DNA of 64,000 bases, taken from assembly GCF_010183535.1 (NCBI RefSeq), contig NC_071328.1:15066001-15130000 (forward strand), read 5' to 3'. Origin of the DNA: Caenorhabditis remanei. Lineage: Eukaryota; Nematoda; Chromadorea; Rhabditida; Rhabditidae. This document shows, piece by piece, positions 21,936-33,500 of the stretch (the first letter of the stretch is position 1; each line of letters begins with the position of its first letter). The translations under genes and the position numbers were made by a program. The notes beneath the pieces were generated by a model. The model did no database searches, was not told the DNA's origin, and saw only the letters and a list, made by a program, of their open reading frames with translations.

Positions 21936-22310
21936 TGATTTTGGACCAAATCTGGTGTGGTTATACTGTGTCGAAGTTACCCTATTTTTTACTTTTTAAA
22001 CCTCCCAGCTGCCCCTTTTCTTCATTAAAATTTATAGACCAACCCGTTTATGTACTTCCAGCTGTTCTTCGTACCACCCGTTTTTATTATCCGGCCTTCC
22101 AAAGTGGGCGGAGTCTGAGTAAGGGAGGAAAAGTAATGTAGTATGCTCTTTTCATTCATTTCCCCAAGGAGCTTCCCCTTTTTGGCTCCGAGGAGAAGAG
22201 GAGTGCAAAATAATGATGATGATGATGTCCGCTCTTTTTGTGATTTTTTGGGGGAGATTTGGGAGGTTTTGGGGTGGTGAGTAGTACATAGGCTTAGCGC
22301 ATACTTTTAG
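21936..22310. other. Unique island, no gene seen
   Basis: Contains a GATGATGATGATG run near 22212 and G-rich blocks. There are acceptor-like words (TTCCAG) but no supported exon. Confidence 0.3.
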
Positions 22311-22875
22311 GGAGACCACTCCCTGTAAAACCCCGAAATCTCAAAATCTCAAAATCTAGACAAAAAGCTATTATGAATTTTGTTATATTTCTGTTCAGCA
22401 TGTCTGAATCAATATTTCAACCAATTTTCAGCAATTTCGACTTGTAATTTCTTGAGAAAAATTAATTTCAGTAAAATTTGGTCAGTGTAAGTTTAGACAG
22501 CCCAATTTCTATGGCATTTGAAAGATGAATCTCAGAAATGTTGAAATATTTTTATTCATCGTGTCCTAGTTAGTGTTTCAGCCTATTTTCAGCAAGATTT
22601 TGAAAAAATTCATTTTTGGTCACTGTAACTTTTTGTCAGTGTAACTTTTTGTCAGTGTAAGTTCCGACTGCCATTTTTTGATTAACTCGACGACAAAACT
22701 TATAAATTTTTGCATATTATTGTTAAGCATGTTTTATTTGCTATTTCAGCCAATTTTCAGCGTTTTCGACTTTTAATTTCTCAAGAAAAAATCAATTTCA
22801 GGATATTTTGGTCTGTGTAACTTTTGACAGTGTAACTTTTGTCAGTGTAACTTACATGGCCTAGAAATTTCTCAT
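22311..22875. repeat. ACTGACAAA-family dispersed repeat
   Basis: Degenerate units ending with GTAACTTACATGGCCTAGAAA, the same terminal word that begins or ends other stretches of the family. Confidence 0.7.
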
Positions 22876-23600
22876 TTTTTTCCAAACCCCGCCCCTACTC
22901 CTATCATACCAACGCAAATTCATTCATTCATTCCATTTCCGTCTTTATTTCCGCTTTTATCTCTGTATGACTCATAAAAATCCGGATTTCCGATTTCCAG
23001 AAAGGTCAAATCATCTAAAATTCATGAATCTCAGTCCTTCCTCAGTCATTCAATTTTCAATTCTGGCAGAAAGATGAATTTGGACTCTTTTCCCCAAATT
23101 TTGGACCCCCCCCCCCTTTTTTTTGAAAAACGGAAAGGGATAGAGGGGGGAGCACGCAATAACTGAATAAATTTGTGTCCCCCTCTTTTCTTAAATGGTG
23201 TTGGCTCTGTGGCCGAGAGAGAGAGAGCATTCTCTCTTTCTTTTTTCGTCTAACTCTCTCCTACTTCTTCTCTCTCTCTCCTGTTTTTAAGCCACGGGAT
23301 TTCTAGAATATGACTCATTTTTCTATTTTTTTACTATTTTTTCAGTCAGATTCCTTTTTTTCTAAATTGGTTCTCGATTAGAACGTTCCAGAGAGTTTCA
23401 AACCAGGGTTCCTTTTTTCATAGTTTTTGAGCTATTATTTATAGATTTTTCTTCCAATTTCAGACCGCAAACCGTGTTTCTAATTTTAATTTCATTTTTT
23501 TTTTGCATTTTTTGAAAATCTAATTTTTTCTGAAAATGCTCGATATTAGTTGAATTATCAATTAAAACATTGTTAATTATAAAATTTCAAATAATTTAAG
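22876..23600. other. Unique spacer with CT/GA microsatellite
   Basis: Has a third copy of the CAAACCCCGCCCC / TATCATACCAACG words found 5' of kpc-1, a C run near 23107, and GA and CT repeats at 23215-23282. No exon could be supported. Confidence 0.3.
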
Positions 23601-24375
23601 ATTTTTGACACTAGGGGCCTAGGATAGCCAATTTTCAATGATTTCGTTCTGCAAAATTTTGAAAAAATTCATTTTTGTCAGTGTAACTTTTTGTCAGTGT
23701 AAGTTCCGACTTCCAATTTTCGATAAACTCGCCGACAAAATTTATAAATTTTTGAATATTCTTGTTAAGCATGTCTTAATTAGTATCACTGTCAATTTTC
23801 AGCAATTTTGTCTAATAAGATTTCGGAAAATGGCACGTTTTTCTATCTTTGTTAACTTTTGGTAAGACCACTGCCTGTAAAACCTTGAAATCTCAAAATC
23901 TAGACAGCAAACTTTTATGAATTTTGTTATATTCTTGTTTAACATGTCTCAATTAGTATTTCAGCCAACATTTTCTATTTTCAGACAGTACATTTTAAAG
24001 AAAAATCATTTTAAATCATTTTTGTTAATTTTGGCATGTATATAATTTCCTGAATGTTCTTATACAGCATGTGTTAATTAATATTTCAGCCAATTTTCAG
24101 CAATTTAGACTTTAAATTTCTTGAGAAAAGTTGATTTTAGTATAATTTGGTCAGTGTAAGTTTTGACAGCCCGATTTCTCTGATATTCAAAAGATGAATC
24201 TCATAAATTTTAAAATATTTTTATTCGGCATGTTTTAGTTAGTATTACAGCCAATTTTCATTAATTTTGATCAATTAGTTTAAAAAAATCGCATTAAATT
24301 GGTCACTGTAACTTTTGTCATTGTAAATTTTGTCATTGTAATTTACATGGCCTAGAAATTTCTAGGCCATGTAAA
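23601..24375. repeat. ACTGACAAA-family dispersed repeat ending in a perfect palindrome
   Basis: Degenerate units run up to about 24345-24375, where the palindrome GGCCTAGAAATTTCTAGGCC flanked by ACATGG/CCATGT closes the block about 200 bp before the kpc-1 start codon. Confidence 0.7.
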
Positions 24376-24580
24376 TTGCATACTTTAAAATTTCCTCAAT
24401 TTCTTTTTTTTTATCTTCTCAATCTTATCGTTCTCTTCGTATCAATTTCTCAATTTATCCATTATTCCAGAAAACTACCTGGCCAAACCCCGCCCCCTAT
24501 CCCTATCATACCAACGGAAATTCATCATGCGATAGGGCGATTCCCGGGACGACACGAATCAATCAATAAATCAATCAATA
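24376..24580 (+). promoter_or_regulatory. kpc-1: kpc-1 proximal 5' region
   Basis: A likely 3' splice site (ATTATTCCAG, ending 24470) lies 110 bp before the start codon. It could accept a spliced leader or an upstream non-coding exon. The following leader contains an upstream ATG at 24527 that reads only ATG-CGA-TAG, a two-codon upstream open frame. A near-copy of the acceptor context lies at about 16330-16400. Which transcript start is used cannot be told from sequence. Confidence 0.4.
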
Positions 24581-27500
24581 ATGGCCAAAAATAATTCATT
24601 TAGCTACCGACACTGTTCTTCGGTCTTCACACAACTTCTCACAATTTCCTTATTCCTATTATTAATAGGCTCCGCCCACTCGACAACAGAATCACCCGGA
24701 GAGTTCGATGATGACGTCACCACTACAGTATCATCAATTGCTTCACCAATGCGACGGACTTATACAAACGAATGGGCGGTACGAATAGCTGGAGGAAAAG
24801 TGGAGGATGCCGAGCGGTTGGCCAACAAATACGGGTACACTAATTTGGGTCCGGTGAGTTATTCTGAAAATAAATTTGACGGTGTTTATAAATTTTATGG
24901 CTAAATAGATAAACTCTAGGGCTTCATTTTTGCAGTTGAAAATTTTTTGCTTGCTCCGCCCACTTTTGAGATATTCGTCTTCAAAGTTGGAAGTTCGCAA
25001 AAATTGAGCAAAACTGTCATTTCTTACGCTAAAATGTGATTTTTACATCAAAATAAGCGGAAAATTACATTTCCGACGTTAAAAACTATTTACCACCTAT
25101 TTTTCCATGCAAAAACACTTTCTTTTCAACTGAAAATTAAAACAATTTTTTTTTTAGTTTTGGTAAAATTTGAAAGCTTGCAGAAGCTTTTTATAAAATT
25201 AGAAAAAGTTGCATTTAAAATTTGTTTATATGATTATATAGATCAAACCTAGTACTCCATTTTTTCAGTTGAAAATTTTTTGCTAGCTCCGCCCACTATG
25301 AGATATGCGTCTTCAAATATGCCTGCGGCGCTAGAATCTACAATCTGGCGCGCCTTTGGCGCAGACATGTCTGCGACGCTATAATAATTATTTGAAACTG
25401 TCTGGGGTGCCTGCGGCGCTAGAATCGTTATTTAAAATTGTCTGGGGCGCCCTCGGCGCAAATAAAAATACAATGTCAAAAAAATTGCTAATCAAACCCC
25501 TTCAAAGATTAGCAACTTCTTTGTCACTGTATTTTTGTCTGCGCCGAAGGCGCCCCAGGCGATTCTAAATAACGATTCTAGCGCCGCAGGCACCCCAGAC
25601 AGTTGTAAATTATCATTATAGCGTCGCAGGCACGTTTGCGCCGAAGGCGCGCCAGTTCGTGGATTCTAGTGCCGCAGGCATCTTTAAAGGCGCATATCTC
25701 AAAAGTGGGCGGAGCTAGCAAAAAATTTTTAATTACAAAAATGTAGCCCTAGACTTGATCTACACAATCATTTACGTTTCAAATCTATCCGACGTCTTTA
25801 AAAACAATAAAAATCGATTTTTCCAGATAATTCCGGGTGACGAGTTCTATCTGTTCCGTGACGATCGAAAAAAGTCTCGATCAGCGAGAAAAACGAGAAG
25901 TCTCTCGGCGAATCAACTTCAACACGAAGAAGATGTGATGTGGATGGAGCAACAAGTGGCGAAGAGGCGAGTGAAGAGAGGCTATCGACGGATCAAGCGG
26001 CATACGGATGATAATGAGATAATTGAGGAGGATGAGGGACGGCAAGTGAGCAAATCGAGGAATAGAAAACATCCCGATCCAAACGACCCGTTATGGACTG
26101 ATATGTGGTACTTGGTGAGTGGAAAATGCTTTTTGAAAAAAAAAACACTGTTTTTTGAAAATTTTCTGAAAATCTTCTGAAAATCAGTCAACTTTGACTT
26201 GGTGTCCTGAACACTGGTATTGTACAAAATTAAATATTTTATATCAATTTGTAGATAAAGTCTGGGGCTACATTTTTGCAATAGACAACATTTTGGTAGC
26301 TCCTCCCACTTTTGAGATACGCGTCTTCAAAGATAGTTTACTCACAGCACTGCGGAGGGGAGAGGGGAGGAGACGCAGAGAAGCGAGACACCCTCCTCCT
26401 TTCTCACGCTCTCTCGCCCCCAGGAGAGTGACTGAGTTTAAAGCCGTATATCTCAAAAATGGGCGGAGCTATCAAAAAGTTGCCAACTACAAAAATGTAG
26501 CCTTGGTTTTGATCTACACGATAGTTTAAAAATTTTCAGTTTTGGACAAAATCGGAGCCCAAGACGGGCGGTCAAAGTTGGTTGATTTTTATGTTACAAG
26601 GAAGCAAAATCTAAATAATGTTCAACCATTTTTAACTCATTCCCACTAATTTTGAGATTTTTTTTCCGGTTTTTTGAAAACTTGATTTTGAGCAAAATTA
26701 CAGATGTGGTGGCCTAGAAATTCATATCGATCGATTTTTTGCAAAAATCTAAAAAAAATTTCGACCAATTTTAGCTCTGATTTCACTAATTTTCAGTTTT
26801 TAGAAATATGGGTTTTGAACTTTCGAAGTGATGGTCTAGAAATTCATTGTTAGGCCATTGACTTCTGGTGGCCTGGAAAGCCAAGTTAGGGGTTTCTAGG
26901 TCACTGAAGGCGTGAGAAAAATTTGTCAGTGTAACTTTTGTCGGTGTAAAAAAATTGGTAATTTTTTTTTCAAAAAGTGATTTTTCATGTTAAAAACGTC
27001 CAATTTTTTGCAGAACCGCGGCCAAAACGACCACGACTTCACCGCCCGTATGGACCACAACGTGAAGGAGGCGTGGGACCTTGGCTACACGGGAAAAGGG
27101 GTCGTTGTGACAATTCTAGACGACGGTCTCGAACGAACCCATCCGGATATCTCACCGAATTATGACGAACGAGCGTCGTACGATGTCAACGATCGGGATA
27201 GTGATCCGATGCCTCGATATGAGTTTTCGGATGAGAATCGACATGGGACACGGTGTGCTGGAGAGGTGGCGGCGATATTTAATAATAGTTTGTGTATTGT
27301 TGGGATAGCGTATAACGCGAGAATTGGTGGGATTCGGATGTTGGATGGTGATGTGACGGATGCGGTGGAGGCGGCGTCTGTCGGACATAATGCGGATTAT
27401 ATCGATATTTATAGGTACGTGAGAAATATTTTCTAAATATTCGGAAATAAAATGAATGAATGAGTTTGCGTTGGTATGATAGGGATAGGGGCGGGACTTG

Positions 27501-30500
27501 GTAAAAAATGAGAAATTTCTAGGCCATGTAAGTTACACTGACCAAAATATACTAAAATTGATATTTCTGGAGAAATTGCAAGTCGAAATTGCTGAAAACT
27601 GATTAAGATATCAAATCAGACATGCTCAACAAGAATATACAAAAAATTCGAATTTTGTCGATTAGTTTTTCAAAAATTGAAAGTCAAAACTTACACTGAC
27701 AAAGTACACTGACAAAGTTACACTGACAAAAAGTTACAGTGACCAAAAATGATTTTTCTCAAACACTTATCTATTAAAGGTGGACAAAACTCAACTCTGA
27801 TATTTTCATAGAATAATGTATGAGTACCGGTGATTTCATTTTCATATCGATAAAATTTTAAAAATCGGTCTGGAACCCGCTGAGAGCGATCGCCGGTGAG
27901 TTTGGGCATTTCGGTGGCCTAGAAATTCGACTTCGGCCATGTTGAATTTTTCAAATTTTAACGCTATTTTCGGTCATTTTTGTTGTTTTCTTTCAATAAT
28001 TTCGAAAGTAAACGGCAAAAATTGATTGAATTATTACAAAAATGTTAGAAAAAACGAAGAAAACTCGAAAAAAACAACATTTTCGAAAAAGTTCTAGAAT
28101 GTTCCACGCCCACAGAAATGCCCAAACTGTTTCGCCGCTCGTTCTCCGCGGGGAATGAACCGAATTGAAAAATTCTTGAAATATGAAGATGAACTCACGG
28201 AAATGAACAAAGGAACATACGACTGAACTCGAATTTCTGAGCCATACCGCCAATTTTCACCAGCCACCGAAATGCCCAAACTCACCGGCGATCGCTCTCA
28301 GCGGGTTCCAGACCGATTTTTAAATTTTTTTCGATATGAAAATGAACTCACCGGTACTCATACATTATTCTATGAAAATATCAGAGTTGAGTTTAGTCCA
28401 CCTTTAAAATTGCTGAAAATAGGCTGAAATACTAAATAAGACACGTTGCATAAAAATATTTCAAAATTTCTGAGATTCAATTTTTGAATATCAGAGAAAT
28501 TGGGGCTGTCAAAACTTACACTGACCAAATTATACTAAAATTAATTTTTCTCAAAAAATTAAAAGTCGAAATTGCTGAAAATCGGCTGAAATACTAATTA
28601 AGACATGCTAAACAGGAATATAGCAAAATTTATAATAGTTTTCTGTCTAGATTTTGAGATTTCGAGGTTTTACAGAGAGTAGTTTTACCAAAAATTAACA
28701 AATTATAACTAAAAGTGTCATTTTTCGAAAACATATCAGTCAAAATTGCTGGAAATTGGCTGAATTGCTAAGGAATACAAATTAAACAAGAATATAACAA
28801 AATTTCAAAATATTTTTATTCAGCATGTCTTAATTAGTATTTCAGCCAATTTCCAGCAATTTTGATCGAAAAGTTTTCGAAAAATGACGTTTCATTCATA
28901 ATTTGTTAATTTTTGGTAAAACTATTCCCTGTAAAACCTCGATATCTCAAAATTTAGACTGCAAACTTTTAAAAATTTTGTTATATTCTAGTTCAGCGTG
29001 TCTTAACAGCAAGATTTTGAGAAAAATCATTTTTGGTCACTGTAACTTTTTGGCAGTGTAACTTTTTGTCAGTGTAAGTTCCGACTGCCAATTTTTGATA
29101 AACTCACTGACAAAATTTGTTAATTTTTGCATATTTTCAATCAAGATGTCCGATTTAGTATTTCAGTCAATTTTCAGCAATTTCGACTGGTAATTTCTTG
29201 AGAAGAATCAATTTTAGTGTAATTTGGTCAGTGTAGTTTGCGACATTTACTAATTATTTTATATATTCCAGCGCCTCGTGGGGTCCCGACGATGACGGTC
29301 GTACCGTCGACGGACCAGCAAAGCTAACACGTAGCGCATTCGAGAAAGGCATCACAATGGGACGAAAAGGAAAGGGATCCATTTTTGTGTGGGCATCCGG
29401 AAACGGTGGAAAAGATGCGGACTCTTGTAACTGCGACGGTTACACCAATTCGATTTACACTCTCTCAATATCATCTGCCACTGAAAACGGCAATATTCCA
29501 TGGTACTCTGAAGCGTGTAGCTCCACTCTAGCGACCACCTACTCCAGCGGTGCAACCGGAGAGAAAATGATCGTGACGACTGATCTACACCACGCGTGCA
29601 CTAACATGCATACAGGTACCAGTGCCAGCGCCCCGTTGGCCGCTGGTATCGTCGCGTTGGCGCTCGAGGCGAATCCACAATTGACGTGGCGAGACCTTCA
29701 ACACATTGTGATTCGAACCGCCAAGCCTATCAACTTGAGAGCTGGCGATTGGACTACAAATGGAGTCGGGAGGAATGTGTCACATAGTTTCGGGTATGGG
29801 TTGATGGATGCTGGGGCGATGGTGAAGTTGGCGAAGATTTGGAAACGGGTTGATGAGCAACATAGGTGTCGACAGTTTTATCCGAGCAGGTATAAGTGAG
29901 TTTTTATTTTTATTTTTTGAAAATTAATTAAATAATTTTTTACACTGACAAAAATTACACTGACAAAAGTTACACTGACAAAAGTTACTCTGAAAATTTT
30001 TTGATGGCCTAGAAATCTCAGATATGAAGTTCTAGGCCATCACTTCTAGAGCGTTGTAACTTTGCTCAAAATCAACATTTTTGAAAGAAAATTTCTTAGA
30101 TTTTGGTATCTTGTAACTTTGTAAACTTTGATTCGAAATTTTTGAAATTTATATATTTTTGTAGATAAAATCTAGCTCTACATTTTTGCAGTTGACAAGT
30201 TTTTGATAGCTCCACCCACTTTTGAGATATGCACCTTTAAACTCAGTCACCCTGGTGGGGGCGAGAGAGCGTGCGAAACGAGGAGGGTGTCTCGCTTCTC
30301 TGCGTCTCTCCCTCTTTCCCCTTGCAGTGCTGAGAGGTACCCATCTTTAAAGGCGCGTATCTCAAAAGTGGTAAGAGCTATCAAAAAGTTGTAAATTGAA
30401 GAAATGTAGCCCTGTTTTTGATCTACAAAACAATTTAAAACTTTTTGATTTTGGACAAAAGCGGAGCTCAATATGGATGGTCAAAGTTGACCACATTTTG

Positions 30501-33500
30501 AGTTATTTTTAGGGAAAAATTGAAATTTCTTCCAACACATTTAAAATTATTCTTGCAGAAATATTCCAAATGGAAACCGTCTCCAACTTCAACTCTACTC
30601 GGACGGATGCTATGCAGCCGCCGAGGAGAACAAAGTGTCTTATGTGGAACACGTGCAGGCGATAGTCACCCTAAAAGCACCAAAACGAGGAGACCTCCAA
30701 ATCTATCTGACATCTCCTTCAGGTACAGTAACCCAAGCAAAAAATTGTAGATCAAAAATAACTTTTTTAGGCACAAAATCGACGTTGCTAACGAAGCGAG
30801 CGCGTGACACGTCACGTAGCGGTTTCACCGATTGGGCGTTCATGACGACGCATAATTGGGGAGAGCAGGCGGCCGGGTTGTGGATTTTGGAGATTGATAA
30901 TGATGGATGGGATGGTGAGTTGTTTGACAAGGATTTGGCAGAGAAAAACCAAAAAAAAACTCCCAAAAAATATGGAAAATCGGCAAACTTTGAAAAATGC
31001 AAAAAAAAATAATTTTGAAAAATTTTCCCAACTTTGACCTCCCGTCTTTGACTTTAAATTTTTTCCAAAAGTCAATATTTTTATAATGTTTTGTAGACCA
31101 AAAATAGAACTACATTTTTGTAGTTGACAACTTTTTGATAGCTCCGCCCACTGCTGAGATATGCGCCTTTAAAGACAACAGAGAGAACGCTCTTCTCGGG
31201 AGGCTATCTTTAAAGGCACAGGCATATCTCAAAAGTGGGTGGAGCTAGCAAAAAACTTTTCACAGCAAAAATGTAGCCCTGGTTTTGATCTACACAAATT
31301 AATTAAAATTTTCAAACTCCTGCTATACCTGACATCAGGATAGCTCTTTGAAAATAACAAAAATAATCATTTTTCACTGAAAAAACAAAAAAATTTCGAA
31401 ACTTTGTAACCCCGTATTGAGCTTATTTCTTGTCTAAAGTTAATTTTTTTACATGGTTACGTAGATCAAAAATAGGGCTATAATTTTACAGTTGAAAGTT
31501 TTTTGATAGCTCCGCCCACTTTTGAGATATGCATCTTTAAAGATAGGCGCCGAGGTGCTGCAAGAAGGAGGAGGGGAGAGACGCAGAGAAACGAGACACC
31601 CTCCTCGTTTCGCACGCTCTCTCGCACATCTAGGTTGCTATCTTTAAAAGCGCATATCTCAAAAGTGGGCGGAGCTATCAAAAAAGTGTTAACTACAAAA
31701 ATGAAGCTCTTGATTTGATCTACACGACGATTTAAAAATTTTCAATTTTGGACAAAAATGTAGCTCAAAACGGTCCGTCAAAGTTGGTCGATTTAAAAAA
31801 TGTTTTTTGATCTACAACTTTTTTTTCTCCAGACGCCGAACTAGTGAAATGGGAGCTCGTCTTGTACGGTACCGATCGGGAAACCGGAGATTTCGGTGGC
31901 CTCCACACGTCGCCTCTCGCCGTCAGAAGTGTCCAAATGGAGGCGACGTCGTCGGGATTCAGAATACATAACGTCTTCTTTTCCGTCATCGTGATGATAA
32001 TTTTTAGATTTTTGTAGATCACACAACTTTTATTGTATTGATTCGATCTCTTTTCATATCTTTTTTTAAAGCTTTTTTTCAAAAAATTCCTGCGTCTCTC
32101 GTTTTTCCACACTCTCTCTCTCTCTCCCTTGAATACGGTACAATTTCGGTTTCTGTACATTCCGCTTTTATTGATTGATTTTTTCACTTTTCACAACAAA
32201 AAACACAACGATTAGTTTCTTCTTTTTCCCCTTGACATTTTCATTTTGGTGCTACGTGGATTAAATTTTTTTATTAAATTTTATAGAAAAATAAATTTAT
32301 TGATTGATTTGAAATTATTTTTGATTTTTACAACGATGGAGATGATTGAGTGAGTTGTAAGGGGGTGCCAAGTGCGCTCTGTCGAACTTTTTGGCGCGAA
32401 ATCTTTTTGATTGGGATTTCTCGAAATTTCGTTGATGAAAATTGCTGAAAGTTGGCTGAAATACTAATTAAGACATGCTTAACGAGAATATGCAAAAATT
32501 GAAAAATTTTCTCGGTGAATTTATCGAAAATTGGCAGTCGGAACTTACACTGACAAACTACACTAACAAAAAGTTACACTGACAAAAAATTACAGTGCTC
32601 AAAAATGATTTTTCTCAAAAAAATTTTGTTGAAAATTGACTGAAACACTAACTTAGACATGCTAAACATATTTATGTAAAAATTTCGATAAATAAATAGG
32701 GAAATTTTTGAAATCTCTGGATAGAAAGCTAGGCATCTATCAAGAAATCGCCACTTTTAAGGCCAAAAATCTTAAAATTTCAGACATTTTTAGATTAGGA
32801 ATGTTTTAATTATATACTCACAATTTTCTAGCGTTTCTAGTTGATTAGATCAAGGAAAAACATTTTTAATCCAAAATTGCATTTTTTGAAATTTCTCCAA
32901 TTTTTTGTTTTTTCTCAAAAAATTACATGTCAAAATTGCTGAAAATTGGCTGAAATACTGATCAAGACATGCCAAACAAGAATATTTAAGAAATTATAAA
33001 TGTTCATAAGTTAGATTTTGAGATTTCATGGTTTATAGGTAGAAAACATGCTGAAAGTTCACAAAAATGACTAAAAAGTGTCCTTTTTTGAAAACCGATC
33101 GTTCAAAATTGCTGAAAATTTACTGAAATACTAATTAAGACAAGTTTAACAAGAATATGCAAAAAATTACGAGTTTTGTCGATGAGTTTATCAAAAATTG
33201 AAAGTTAAAACTTACACTGACAAAGTTACACTGACAAAAAATTACAGTGACCGAAAATGATTTTTCTTAAAAACTTATAGATTAAAATTGCTAAAAATAG
33301 GCTGAAACACTAACTAAGACACAATAAATTAAAATATTTTAGAATCTCTGAGATTCAATTTTTGAATATCAGAGAAACTGGGCATCGTCAAAACTTACAG
33401 TGACAAAATTATACTAAAATTGATTTTTCCTCAAGAAATTAAAAATTGAAATTGCTGAAAATTGGCAGAAATACTAAATCAGACATGCTAAACAGGAATA

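Noticed and set aside
1..24000. Autonomous transposon coding regions
   Set aside because: No frame longer than about 130 residues and no transposase or reverse transcriptase motif was seen.
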